Source: a virus
IMG/VR virus record: IMGVR_UViG_3300008258_000002
Span: 1-64,000 of that record
Length of the DNA stretch: 64,000 nt
Direction: 5' to 3' (one strand)
Below the pieces are notes generated by a model. That model worked only from the letters and a program-made list of their open reading frames with translations, searched no databases and was not told the DNA's origin. Each line of letters opens with the position of its first letter. Positions within the stretch are counted from its first letter, which is position 1. This document shows positions 51,316-58,093 of the stretch, piece after piece. A program made the translations under genes and the position numbers.

Positions 51316-51342
51316 AACCCCCGCCCCCGACAAAAACTTCCC
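51316..51342 (-). promoter_or_regulatory. SigR/SigH-like promoter P4
   Basis: GGGAAG-N18-GTTATTATA on the minus strand, upstream of 51018-51287. The spacer is strongly G-rich. Confidence 0.65.
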
Positions 51343-51548
51343 AAGCATCGGCGTTGTTATCAAATCGTTATAAATCGTTATCACACAAGTCGGCGTTCTC
51401 TTATGTTATAGATGAGGAAGCCCCACCACTCATCACAGCGAATGACGGCGTATCCAAACGAAAAACCGGGCATGGAAATTCTAGGAACCCCGGCTCAAAA
51501 TAATTCAGCATCCACCTGCGTTCTCTGGGTTTCGGCGTTAAACACAAA

Positions 51549-51572
51549 TGCCAACCCCGAATGGAGTTGGCA
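51549..51572 (-). terminator. Terminator of the 51590-51763 gene
   Basis: TGCCAAC / GTTGGCA stem with a 10-base loop and TTTGTGTTT tail on the minus strand. Confidence 0.75.
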
Positions 51573-51589
51573 CTTGCGGTATTCAGTTA

Positions 51590-51763
51590 TTACTTTGCTA
51601 TTGTGTCGCACCCGGGGTCGCCACAACCGCATTCATCACTACAAACATTGTAGGTTTCGCAGTCGTGGGTTTCGTAAATCTTTACTTCGGTGCTTGGGTC
51701 AAATAGGTTTCCGCAACCCCCGCACTCAATAAAGGCTTCGCCCTTGCTGTTTAGTATCGGCAT
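51590..51763 (-). CDS. Cys-rich zinc-binding miniprotein
   Basis: 57 residues from the ATG at 51763 (MPILNSKGEAFIECGGCGNLF). Eight Cys in pairs: ECGGCG, DCETYNVC, DECGCGDPGC. It probably binds one or two zinc ions. Promoter P5 precedes it; the ribosome site is GAAAGGAAG. Function unknown. Confidence 0.65.
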   Translation of the reverse strand: MPILNSKGEAFIECGGCGNLFDPSTEVKIYETHDCETYNVCSDECGCGDPGCDTIAK

Positions 51764-51795
51764 AGTAATCACTTCCTTTCTATCTCACTAACATA

Positions 51796-51821
51796 AACGG
51801 ATAATCCCCCGTATTTATTCC
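51796..51821 (-). promoter_or_regulatory. SigR/SigH-like promoter P5
   Basis: GGAAT-N18-GTTTATG on the minus strand, for the Cys-rich miniprotein. It lacks the first G of GGGAAT. Confidence 0.55.
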
Positions 51822-51993
51822 TGTCGTTATCAAATCATTATAATAATCTCCAAACGCAACAAACTTCTTGACGCAAAGATTCCCGTGATGCAGAAGAAAT
51901 TCCAGGTCCCCTGGGTTTCCATGCACACGGCAGGAAACTTTCGCACCCTCCATCCGAGTTGCATCCGAGTTGCAGAAGCAGATTAAATAGAAA

Positions 51994-52017
51994 TCCCCGA
52001 ACCAACTGATTCGGGGA
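51994..52017 (-). terminator. Terminator of the 37-residue protein gene
   Basis: TCCCCGAA / TTCGGGGA perfect stem, 8-base loop, TTTCTATTT tail on the minus strand. Confidence 0.8.
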
Positions 52018-52034
52018 AATCTAAACTGAACTAT

Positions 52035-52148
52035 TTAGCCCAGCAACCAGCAAGAATCACAATAACCATTCTTGCCAGCCCAACTTTTGATGTTATCGCC
52101 ACTTAATTCGTGGTCACACCAAGGGGTTTCGCAAACATTAGTGTCCAT
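52035..52148 (-). CDS. Zinc-binding miniprotein (37 aa)
   Basis: Starts MDTNVCETPWCDHELSGDN and has four Cys and one His with spacing suitable for one zinc. The ribosome site is AAAGGTGG; the terminator just described follows the stop. Small but with complete signals. Function unknown. Confidence 0.55.
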   Translation of the reverse strand: MDTNVCETPWCDHELSGDNIKSWAGKNGYCDSCWLLG

Positions 52149-52568
52149 ATTTTCACCACCTTTCTACTTAATTAAAGCTGACAAGAAATCTTCTCTTCAT
52201 TTTTTTCTCCATCCGACCTTTACACTGATGAATCTTATGTTTTTATTTGTTCGCCCAGGCAGTTTTTCCATGCAGACATGCGAAATTAATTTTGCAAATC
52301 GCTTGACATGTGTAAATCATCTTCTTATACTTACAAACTTTCTCCCACTGAGCGAATAAACTTCTCCCAAACAGAACTTCCATTGTTGATGAGGCTTCAT
52401 TTCAGCCAGAGGAGCGAGGTTTTAATAACATTCTGCATGGAAATACCACCTACCCAGGCCCCCCCGGAAAGCGACCTTCCAACCAACTTTCTCCCATGAA
52501 CCCAAGTCCAGCCCACCAGAAGCGAACTTCCAGCCCAAACAGGCGACCCAAAGCCACTTCCAGCCCAC

Positions 52569-52670
52569 TTCCCACCAAATCCAAATCTTCCAAATCTTCC
52601 AAATCTTTACAAATCTTTACAAATCTTCCAGAACTACATAAATCTTCCAGAAATGCAAGTCTTCCAAACC
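52569..52670. repeat. Low-complexity AAATCTTCC repeats
   Basis: About eight copies of AAATCTTCC or AAATCTTTAC-like units in tandem, strongly pyrimidine-biased on the plus strand. The open frame on the other strand (KICKDLEDLEDL) is a by-product. Confidence 0.55.
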
Positions 52671-52852
52671 AGATGCTTATGTAATAAAGTCCCCCAGGCC
52701 AGCCTGGGTTGCCTTTTTTTCCTTTCGCCTCTTTTCGCATTTTTTCTCCCATGTCTTCGTATTTTTATGTTTTTTCTCCCTCTTGCGTTTTTCTTCTCCA
52801 CTTTTCCAGACGCAATGCCTCTGTATTTTTATTTGTAATTAATCATTAAAAA

Positions 52853-53125
52853 GGCTTACCGTTGGCTTTTTTCACGCCTACCTACATACCACTCGTAAAA
52901 AGGCTCACCGTTGGCTTTTTATCTCTTATAAGGCTTGCCGTTAGTTTGTAAAAGGCAAGCCGTCAAAAAGGCTTGCCGTTAGTGTTTTAAAGGCTAGCCG
53001 TTAGTTGCTAGCCGTTGGCTTATAGGGCGAGCCGTCAAAGGCTAGCCGTTGGCTTTTATACAGGCTTGCCGTCAAAGGCGAGCCGTTAGAACTGCTAACG
53101 GTGTTCAGCAAGCCAGCCGTTCCAG
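52853..53125. repeat. GGCNNGCCGTTA repeat array 1
   Basis: At least twelve units of the form GGC-[TAG]-[ATCG]-[GA]CCGT[TC], most ending GTTAG, GTTGG or GTCA, starting at 52853, 52902, 52932, 52954, 52970, 52992, 53007, 53026, 53040, 53063, 53077 and near 53111. The core GGCNNGCC is palindromic; NN varies as TT, TA, AA, GA. All units point the same way. Spacing is irregular (14-49 bases). Related clusters lie at 55894 and 59787. Confidence 0.75.
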
Positions 53126-53136
53126 ATAAAGAAAAA

Positions 53137-53158
53137 CCCTTGCCGTTTCCAGCAAGGG
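53137..53158 (-). terminator. Terminator of the 53180-53326 gene
   Basis: CCCTTGC / GCAAGGG stem, 8-base loop containing CCGTT, TTTTTC tail on the minus strand. Confidence 0.75.
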
Positions 53159-53179
53159 CTTTCTAGGGGCGAGCCGTGT

Positions 53180-53326
53180 TTAGTCGTCTATGTCCGCACC
53201 GCAGTTTGAACAAGTAGCGAAGTCGTGACCCTCACCGTCATTGAGCGCAAGTTCGCACTCGTCACAATGTAGCCACAGGTAGTCGGCGTTACAGCAAGCC
53301 GACTTAGGTTCGGTGTTGGTAGCCAT
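53180..53326 (-). CDS. Zinc-ribbon miniprotein (48 aa)
   Basis: Starts MATNTEPKSACCNADYLWLHC; CC, HCDEC and TCSNCGAD supply the metal ligands. The start overlaps the stop of the DUF6011 gene (TAATG) and a terminator follows. Function unknown. Confidence 0.65.
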   Translation of the reverse strand: MATNTEPKSACCNADYLWLHCDECELALNDGEGHDFATCSNCGADIDD

Positions 53327-53784
53327 TAGACCCTACCCGCACAAACCGGGCCGATACCCTGAGCAACTGATACAGGGTCGGTAAGGAACTTACCGCACCA
53401 TACGCAGAAACCGTATTCAACGCCAAAGGCTTTCGCCTCTTCAATAGTCATACGCATTTCGGCAGTTAGACCACGCATAGCGCCCTGCTCGTAGATGAAC
53501 TTGCGTTCAGCAACATCAAGGACTTTTGCGTAAAGGTTGCCTGTCTCTCGACTTGCTTGAACCTTGTAGATAACGCCATTGGCGTTGCGATACATACCTT
53601 CAGCAACAGGGGCGTTGTTGCGTGGGGCGGAGATTAGCGAACCAATAAGGTCGCTGGCTTGCTTAGAAGTGAGAGTGGCAAAATCAACAACAAGGTCGTT
53701 TGCCCTTTCGCTAATAAGGGTTTTGAGAAAAGCAACCTGCTTTTCAGAGGCCGGGCGAGCCGGGGTGGGTGATGTGATAGTCAT
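53326..53784 (-). CDS. DUF6011-containing protein
   Basis: 152 residues from the ATG at 53784, chosen for the AAAGGAGGT ribosome site. Residues 12-30 (ASEKQVAFLKTLISERA) form a helix seen at the start of related proteins; the C-terminus FCVWCGKFLTDPVSVAQGIGP matches DUF6011, a short Cys-containing domain with the GIGPxC ending. Frequent in actinobacteria and their phages; function unknown. Promoter P6 lies upstream; coupled to the zinc-ribbon miniprotein. Confidence 0.75.
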   Translation of the reverse strand: MTITSPTPARPASEKQVAFLKTLISERANDLVVDFATLTSKQASDLIGSLISAPRNNAPVAEGMYRNANGVIYKVQASRETGNLYAKVLDVAERKFIYEQGAMRGLTAEMRMTIEEAKAFGVEYGFCVWCGKFLTDPVSVAQGIGPVCAGRV

Positions 53785-53811
53785 TTGACTACCTCCTTTC
53801 ATACTAACTAT

Positions 53812-53838
53812 AACAGGTCGCACTGACTTTTTATTCCC
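53812..53838 (-). promoter_or_regulatory. SigR/SigH-like promoter P6
   Basis: GGGAAT-N18-GTTATAGT on the minus strand, for the DUF6011 gene. Confidence 0.7.
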
Positions 53839-53980
53839 GAACAGCAAACTTTTTTCTTTCGTTACCAAATCGTTATCTTTGCCTATCGCACAGGTTTTCG
53901 GTGTTCTTATGTTTTTTCCGAGATACACCAGCACACTGACAAGAACTCTTTTCCATCTCAGGTCGGAGCCGGGTGGCGTG

Positions 53981-54011
53981 TTTTTCCATGCTCATGGATG
54001 GCATGGAAAAA
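53981..54011. repeat. CATGC/GCATGG intergenic element
   Basis: TTTTTCCATGC at 53981 and GCATGGAAAAA at 54001 face each other, able to form a hairpin with an 11-bp stem. A member of the family also at 54947, 55574, 59252 and 63787. Confidence 0.7.
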
Positions 54012-54041
54012 TCCCTACCCCACAAAAAACGGCACAAAAAA

Positions 54042-54063
54042 TCCCGCGTCTTCCAACGCGGGA
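54042..54063 (-). terminator. Terminator of the 54078-54332 gene
   Basis: TCCCGCG / CGCGGGA stem, short loop, TTTTTTG tail on the minus strand. Confidence 0.85.
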
Positions 54064-54077
54064 CTTTTGTTTTGAGA

Positions 54078-54332
54078 TTACTTTTGGAATGAATCCATAG
54101 AGAAGATTGACTCCAACTCGGCAGTTTCAACACGCTTATTTGCAATCTGTAAATCAGCGTGAGCCAGAATAATCTTGCGAGTTTGTTTAGATAACTTTTT
54201 TGGTATCTTTTTACCAGCCAACTCCATTTGTTTTTGAAGTTCGACAGAAGTAATGATAATGTCCCCCATTGTATCTAACATTGTGTAGACAGTTTTAGTT
54301 TCTAGTTCCAGAGTTCTTTTTGAGTTCTCCAT
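54078..54332 (-). CDS. Helical hypothetical protein
   Basis: 84 residues, almost entirely helical (KTVYTMLDTMGDIIITSVELQKQME), basic middle (KKIPKKLSKQTRKII). Excellent AAGGAGG ribosome site. I recognise no family. No promoter of its own is obvious in the 63-base gap, so it may be co-transcribed with 54396-54770 from P7. Confidence 0.65.
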   Translation of the reverse strand: MENSKRTLELETKTVYTMLDTMGDIIITSVELQKQMELAGKKIPKKLSKQTRKIILAHADLQIANKRVETAELESIFSMDSFQK

Positions 54333-54395
54333 AATCAGCCTCCTTAAGACTTTTGTAGTGTTGAGCCTTTTTACAACTTGCTCAGGTTGCCAAGA

Positions 54396-54770
54396 CTAGA
54401 TAGCCTTGAAAGTGATGTTGCCTGTCCCAACAGGCTCATCATGAGAATAGCGAACCAATACCAACTCGCCATTGGCATAAGTAAATACCAACTTGAAGTC
54501 GCCATTGAGCGAGAACCTCTTGATTAAGTCATCAGCGTTGAACGCCATAACAAAATCGCCAGATACTCTACGCCAAGATACTCCCCTGTATTCAACCTGA
54601 ACCTCTGTCTCATCTGTCCAGCCTTTATCAGCCTGAACCTCTTTAACAAGTAAGTCCAAGTCATACTTGGAATCATCCCAACAACCAAAACACTCTTCAA
54701 TGAAGTTGTCATCTTCATCAACGCAAGTGCAGTCGCTGTTAAGCGTGACTTTTGTCTCTAAGTTATCCAT
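54396..54770 (-). CDS. Hypothetical protein
   Basis: 124 residues. An acidic Cys-containing N-terminus (SDCTCVDEDDNFIEECFGC) may bind metal; the rest alternates beta strands (EVQVEYRGVSWRRVSGDFVM). I recognise no family. Promoter P7 precedes it. Confidence 0.65.
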   Translation of the reverse strand: MDNLETKVTLNSDCTCVDEDDNFIEECFGCWDDSKYDLDLLVKEVQADKGWTDETEVQVEYRGVSWRRVSGDFVMAFNADDLIKRFSLNGDFKLVFTYANGELVLVRYSHDEPVGTGNITFKAI

Positions 54771-54795
54771 AGTTTTTCACCTCCATACAAATAAT

Positions 54796-54822
54796 AACCC
54801 AATACATTACTTTTTTATTCCC
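54796..54822 (-). promoter_or_regulatory. SigR/SigH-like promoter P7
   Basis: GGGAAT-N18-GTTATTATT on the minus strand, for the gene at 54396-54770. Confidence 0.7.
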
Positions 54823-54946
54823 ATGTGCCAACTTTTTTTGTTCTCCCTCAGTGAACGCTAAGAAGCCTCCAGGCCCTGGAGAAAAAACATAAGACAACAA
54901 ATAAATAGAAGTTGAGGCAAGACGCATCAAGTTTCCCGGTCCCCTG

Positions 54947-54965
54947 TTTTTCCATGCACTATGGA
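54947..54965. repeat. CATGC intergenic element
   Basis: GGTCCCCTG then TTTTTCCATGC at 54947 and a partial inverted TATGGAA. It shares the GGTCCC lead with the element near 51906 and with that at 55564. Confidence 0.55.
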
Positions 54966-55000
54966 ATCCCCGGCCCAGCCAAGTTCGGATGCAAAAAAAA

Positions 55001-55024
55001 TCGCCCACTATTTCTAGTGAGCGA
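55001..55024 (-). terminator. Terminator of the 43-residue protein gene
   Basis: TCGCTCACT / AGTGGGCGA stem, 6-base loop and a run of eight T on the minus strand. Confidence 0.85.
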
Positions 55025-55037
55025 CTTTTAGTGGCGA

Positions 55038-55169
55038 CTACTCAGCCTGAGCGAGTTTGTCGCAAGCATGACAACTTAGGTCAGTTTCCACCCCAAGTTG
55101 CAATCCCCCAGAGTGAGTATCGCAGAGTGGATAACCATAGCCATCAAAAATAAAGTAAAACTTTACCAT
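55038..55169 (-). CDS. Small hypothetical protein (43 aa)
   Basis: Starts MVKFYFIFDGYGYPLCDTHS and ends with SCHACDKLAQAE; three Cys and two His could hold a zinc. A good AAGGAGGCG ribosome site and a strong terminator support it. It probably shares the P8 transcript with the gene at 55237-55389. Confidence 0.6.
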   Translation of the reverse strand: MVKFYFIFDGYGYPLCDTHSGGLQLGVETDLSCHACDKLAQAE

Positions 55170-55236
55170 TGAGCGCCTCCTTACAAAGAATAGGTTTAGA
55201 GCAGTTTTAGGACTTGCTCAGGTCGCAGGTGGCTAT

Positions 55237-55389
55237 TTAGTAAGCGTTCACATACATAGCCAGCGAGTTATCTAGGCTGTGCTTAGATGAGTTGAATAGT
55301 TCAACAAAGGCGTTAGCCTCATCTAGCGTAGCGAAGAAGTGATTACCCACATTGACATTGCCAATGTGTATCTCTACTTTATGGTTCAT
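55237..55389 (-). CDS. Small hypothetical protein (50 aa)
   Basis: Starts MNHKVEIHIGNVNVGNHFFATLDEANAFV; it looks like one beta hairpin followed by a helix with F-A-T-x-x-E-A, the same mini-module pattern seen in the 4108-residue protein. AGGAGGTGG ribosome site, promoter P8 upstream. Function unknown. Confidence 0.6.
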   Translation of the reverse strand: MNHKVEIHIGNVNVGNHFFATLDEANAFVELFNSSKHSLDNSLAMYVNAY

Positions 55390-55412
55390 GTTCCACCTCC
55401 TATACATACAAT

Positions 55413-55439
55413 AACTCCAACCCCAGACAAAATCTTCCC
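55413..55439 (-). promoter_or_regulatory. SigR/SigH-like promoter P8
   Basis: GGGAAG-N18-GTTATTGTA on the minus strand, for 55237-55389. Confidence 0.65.
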
Positions 55440-55573
55440 AAACAGGAAAACTTTTTGTTTGCCCAGAGCGAACAAAAAAATCTTCTCCAAACTCAAATTA
55501 AAAACATAAGAACAAAAAAATCTCATCTTCGCCTCTGCATCCAAATCTCAAAGGTAAAAATCCGGGTCCCTTA

Positions 55574-55614
55574 TTTTTCCATGCGAAGCATGGACTTCTG
55601 GGTTGCATGGAAAA
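55574..55614. repeat. CATGC/GCATGG intergenic element
   Basis: TTTTTCCATGC-GAA-GCATGG followed by a second GCATGGAAAA at 55605. The first 20 bases recur exactly at 59252. Confidence 0.75.
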
Positions 55615-55893
55615 TCTGGTATCCCAGATTTTTGCCTCATGCTTTCTTATGCTTTATTTCGCAATGTGCATTGTTTCTTCTGCTTCTGCTTCTGCTTCTG
55701 CTTCTGCTTCTTCCTCTTGTGCGTTGCTTATGTTATTTCTTCTCCCTCAGCCACTCTGCTTCTGCAGGTGCAAAAACACGACCCGTTAGGGTTTGTGTGC
55801 GTCTATTACATAAAAGCGACCCGTCAAGCGTTCTACGCTTGTGCTATAAGCACCCGTCAAGTCTCCCGTCAAGCGTTCTACGCTTGCGTAAAA

Positions 55894-55956
55894 GGCTTGC
55901 CGTCATTTCTACAAAGGGCAAGCCGTTAGGGGCTAGCCGTTCTAGGCAAGCCGTTA
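55894..55956. repeat. GGCNNGCCGTTA repeat cluster 2
   Basis: Units at 55894 (TT), 55917 (AA), 55931 (TA) and 55945 (AA), all in the same orientation as array 1. Confidence 0.7.
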
Positions 55957-55960
55957 AAAG

Positions 55961-56116
55961 TAAAACCCCTAACCGCGTCATACGGTTAGGGGCTGGCAAA
56001 CAGAAAGGGCAGGTTCTTGCTTGCCGTGCCGTTAGGAAAATGGAAGTGAAACCTAACGGAGTTTGTTTGGTGGGCAGTGCCAGTGATTTGAAAGGAAGTG
56101 AAACACTGCCCACCAA
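55961..56116 (-). ncRNA. Three consecutive hairpins, candidate structured RNA
   Basis: Between the 56121 gene and repeat cluster 2 lie three strong stems: GGTGGGCAGTG / CACTGCCCACC (56070-56112 region), CCGTTAGG / CCTAACGG (56030-56059) and CCCCTAACCG / CGGTTAGGGG (55967-55993, then TTTTAC). The first two hold TTTCACTTCC in their loops on the minus strand. The last resembles a terminator. The repeated loop suggests an RNA element read by a protein or partner RNA. Direction is inferred from the terminator and the flanking gene. Confidence 0.5.
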
Positions 56117-56120
56117 GTTT

Positions 56121-56444
56121 TTAGTTTATCGCTCTGATGAACTCGTAAGAGCCGTCAACTGCGACTGCGGTGTAGACCTCTGGAAACTCCGCTTGAAGTT
56201 TCTTAAGGTCTGGTCTGTCCATAATTACCTGCATCATTTTGAACGCCTTTTGTCCGCTAATGGTAGCGAACTCTGCGTCACCGAGAGCAAGTCTTAAGAC
56301 TTCCTCAGCCTCTTCTTTGGCTTTGTCGGCTAACTTCTTAGCCTCCAGAGCCTCGCTGAACTTGTCCAATGCAACTCGGACATTGTGGTCAAAACCAACT
56401 TCTACGGTCTTGCCCTTGATTATGTTTGTTAGTGGCTTTTTCAT
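56121..56444 (-). CDS. Hypothetical coiled-coil protein
   Basis: 107 residues. A basic start (MKKPLTNIIKGKTVEVGF), a long charged helix (EALEAKKLADKAKEEAEEVLRLALGD) and a C-terminal beta/helix part (FKMMQVIMDRPDLKKLQAEF). It resembles small proteins in phage recombination or early regions, but I cannot name a family. Promoter P9 lies upstream. Confidence 0.65.
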   Translation of the reverse strand: MKKPLTNIIKGKTVEVGFDHNVRVALDKFSEALEAKKLADKAKEEAEEVLRLALGDAEFATISGQKAFKMMQVIMDRPDLKKLQAEFPEVYTAVAVDGSYEFIRAIN

Positions 56445-56501
56445 TTGGTATCTATCTCCTTCGTTTAGCCACCAAGCATTTCTGCTTGATACATTTACTA
56501 T

Positions 56502-56527
56502 AACCTACAACACTGACATTTTATTCC
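56502..56527 (-). promoter_or_regulatory. SigR/SigH-like promoter P9
   Basis: GGAAT-N18-GTTATAGT on the minus strand, for 56121-56444. Confidence 0.65.
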
Positions 56528-56561
56528 AAAACGCCAAAGTTTTTTGTTCGCTCTAAGAGAA

Positions 56562-56699
56562 CTAGAAGTTCTCGTTAACCCACTCCAAAAGTTCGGTGTA
56601 TGGCTTGTTCTGTTTGATTAGAGCAATCAACTCCTCACTTTCAGCAAGTAGGTAGATGTCCACTGTGGATTCGGCAGATAGCCTCAGCAATGTGTTCAT
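56562..56699 (-). CDS. Small hypothetical protein (45 aa)
   Basis: From the ATG at 56699 (MNTLLRLSAESTVDIYLLAES), chosen because a CATAAGGAGAG ribosome site precedes it; the longer open frame upstream would run through an intergenic element. Helical, with YTELLEWVNENF at the end. Function unknown. Confidence 0.55.
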   Translation of the reverse strand: MNTLLRLSAESTVDIYLLAESEELIALIKQNKPYTELLEWVNENF

Positions 56700-56719
56700 T
56701 TCGTCTCTCCTTATGTTTT

Positions 56720-56998
56720 TTAGAAGGCTACTAGATTTTCCATGCCCCGGTTTTCTTTTTCTCTTTCGTCTGCACACATTAGTGATACTGAGCATTCTGA
56801 AAGTATTAAGTAAAGCGGAACATCTAAACCATCTGCGATACTCTGCAAGACTGTTGAAGAAACTTCTTTCGTTCCTCGTTCAATCTCAGACAGATACCCA
56901 AGCGAAGTATGCGACCTTGCGCTGAGTTGTCTTAGGGTTATCTCCCTATCGACTCGCATTTTTCTAATGGTATTTCCGAGTGCTATTGCTAGGTTCAT
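56720..56998 (-). CDS. ClgR-like XRE regulator
   Basis: 92 residues. The core IRKMRVDREITLRQLSARSHTSLGYLSEIERGTKEVSSTVLQSIADGLDVPL closely follows the actinobacterial ClgR pattern (LGYLSE.ERG.KE.SS..L..I..ALDVPL). ClgR activates clp protease and stress genes in actinobacteria. A phage copy could redirect host proteolysis or act on phage promoters. The C-terminal tail is short and charged (CADEREKENRG). The gene lies between small right-arm genes; no SigR-like promoter is seen directly upstream. Confidence 0.8.
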   Translation of the reverse strand: MNLAIALGNTIRKMRVDREITLRQLSARSHTSLGYLSEIERGTKEVSSTVLQSIADGLDVPLYLILSECSVSLMCADEREKENRGMENLVAF

Positions 56999-57028
56999 TT
57001 GTCTCTTTGTCTTTCTGTTTGAGGCAGA

Positions 57029-57295
57029 TTACTCTGCTGTTTCTTCTTTGTCTTCAACCTTGTTTAAGGTTGCTGGTGTAGAGCCAGCCAAGAACTTTCC
57101 ATTCTCGTCTTCAACCCTGATTGTAACTGGGTGGATAGACGGAGTTGGCAAGTCTGCGTATTCGTTGTCATACCCCCTTGCGTCTGGGTCGCCAACAAAT
57201 CTGGCTAGGGCAATAAGCCCCTGTCTTTCAGCGGAGAACTCGTCAGTGTCATAAACTTCAAAGTTCACTTCTGCAACTACAATGTATTTCTTCAT
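57029..57295 (-). CDS. Hypothetical protein
   Basis: 88 residues, beta-rich start (MKKYIVVAEVNFEVYDTDEF), acidic end (NKVEDKEETAE). I recognise no family. It has a promoter TTGACA-N18-TATACT embedded in the terminator hairpin of the upstream gene (57357-57399). Confidence 0.6.
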   Translation of the reverse strand: MKKYIVVAEVNFEVYDTDEFSAERQGLIALARFVGDPDARGYDNEYADLPTPSIHPVTIRVEDENGKFLAGSTPATLNKVEDKEETAE

Positions 57296-57356
57296 GATTT
57301 TTTCACCTCAATCTTTTCTATAAATCATTTTACACTTTGTTGTGAATGGCGATTAC

Positions 57357-57399
57357 CACTCACCCTACAAGTATAGGGCAAGTGGCTTTCGCTTGTCAA
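57357..57399 (-). promoter_or_regulatory. Fused terminator and promoter
   Basis: Stem CCACTTGCCCTA / TAGGGTGAGTGG (57357-57386) ends the 57403 gene; TTGACA (57394-57399), 18 bases, TATACT (57370-57375) form the promoter of the 57029 gene, with the -10 at the tip of the hairpin. Confidence 0.7.
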
Positions 57400-57402
57400 T
57401 GG

Positions 57403-57597
57403 TTAGTCCACTAAACCTTTTTTAAGGATTTCTTGTGCCTCAGCCAGTTCGCTGATTTTAGCCTCGTCTTCCCACTCGTTAGTTTCGGTGTTCCAAATAG
57501 AACCCTCGTTGAAACGAGCCTCCAAAGTTCCATCATCAACGATTAGTTCTTTGGTATCTAAGTCGGCATAGACTACGAAATAAACTTGCTTACCCAT
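57403..57597 (-). CDS. Small hypothetical protein
   Basis: 64 residues: a beta start (KQVYFVVYADLDTKELIVDDG) and a helical end (ELAEAQEILKKGLVD). It begins directly after the stop of the upstream gene and ends at a terminator. I recognise no family. Confidence 0.6.
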   Translation of the reverse strand: MGKQVYFVVYADLDTKELIVDDGTLEARFNEGSIWNTETNEWEDEAKISELAEAQEILKKGLVD

Positions 57598-58008
57598 TTA
57601 AAACTCCACTTCTGTAATGTCGTTGCCAAGTTCTTTGGCAAGTTCGTAAATGTCACGCAGGTCAATAGTCTTAACTTCGCCTTTCCAGTTGTAAGCGTGA
57701 GCATAGCCCATTACATAACGCATTTTCTCGTTACCAGCGTGCATGATGATTGCGACAGAACCCTCTGCCAAGTGTGCTTTGAAAAAGTCAGCCCACTCTA
57801 ACTCAAATGTGTCGCCTTCGTGTTCGTAATAAGCAGGTAGCCCTTGCCCATTTTCATAATCCCCAAGAATCGCAAAATAAGTTTTGCCATCCTTTTCTTT
57901 TCTAAGGATTTCGTGGTTGCCCAAAAAAGTTTGGACATCTTCTAAGAACCCCTCTTCGTTGTTAACCAAGAAGTAGTTGGTTCTTTCTGTTGCGTAGTAG
58001 TTTGCCAT
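57598..58008 (-). CDS. Hypothetical protein
   Basis: 136 residues. It begins MANYYATERTNYFLVNNEEGF and looks like an alpha/beta domain in the style of phage antirestriction-related or YubB-like proteins (DTFELEWADFFKAHLAEGSVAIIMHAG), but I cannot assign a family. Promoter TTGCCA-N18-TATAAT lies in a terminator hairpin just upstream. Confidence 0.6.
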   Translation of the reverse strand: MANYYATERTNYFLVNNEEGFLEDVQTFLGNHEILRKEKDGKTYFAILGDYENGQGLPAYYEHEGDTFELEWADFFKAHLAEGSVAIIMHAGNEKMRYVMGYAHAYNWKGEVKTIDLRDIYELAKELGNDITEVEF

Positions 58009-58046
58009 TTGGCAGTTCTCCTTTCAAGAGAGTTGTTATGTATTTT

Positions 58047-58084
58047 ATTATAGAGTGTGGGGCTGACACTTGGCAACCCCACAC
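58047..58084 (-). promoter_or_regulatory. Fused terminator and promoter
   Basis: Stem GTGTGGGG / CCCCACAC (58055-58084) encloses TTGCCA (58071-58076); TATAAT (58047-58052) follows two bases after the stem, with 18 bases between the hexamers. The hairpin ends the 58094 gene; the promoter starts the 57598 gene. Confidence 0.7.
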
Positions 58085-58093
58085 CCAGAGTTT

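Larger units (their letters stand above)
51288..51589. other. Intergenic stretch with promoter, CATGG element and terminator
   Basis: No gene seen. It holds promoter P4 (51316-51342), an isolated GCATGGAAAT element at 51469 of the intergenic family, and the terminator at 51549-51572. Confidence 0.6.
52149..53179. other. 1 kb non-coding region with CATGC elements, pyrimidine tract and repeat array
   Basis: No convincing gene. It holds TTTTTCCATGC at 52263, GCATGGAAAT near 52436, a C/T-rich stretch with repeats of AAATCTTCC or AAATCTTTAC at about 52560-52670, an inverted CCCCCAGGCC/GGCCTGGG region near 52692, the GGCNNGCCGTTA array (52853-53120) and a terminator at 53137-53158. Confidence 0.6.
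55390..56120. other. 0.7 kb non-coding region with promoter, CATGC element, repeats and hairpins
   Basis: Contains promoter P8, a GAGCGAAC box (55465), a CATGC/GCATGG element (55574-55614), a CTTCTG repeat tract (about 55675-55712), CCGTCAAGCGTTCTACGCTTG twice (near 55827 and 55866), GGCNNGCCGTTA units (55894-55956) and three stable hairpins (55961-56116). The long plus-strand open frame across it is made of these repeats and is not a gene. Confidence 0.65.

Noticed and set aside
52450-52752. Minus-strand open frame of 100 codons
   Set aside because: Produced by a purine-rich repeat tract (KDLEDLEDLDL); no ribosome site.
52853-53125. CRISPR-like array or tRNA cluster
   Set aside because: Unit length about 13 bases and irregular spacing; no tRNA arms could be folded.
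55455-56297. Plus-strand open frame of 280 codons
   Set aside because: It runs through CTTCTG repeats, GGCNNGCCGTTA units, hairpins and the opposite-strand gene at 56121; the translation is low-complexity.
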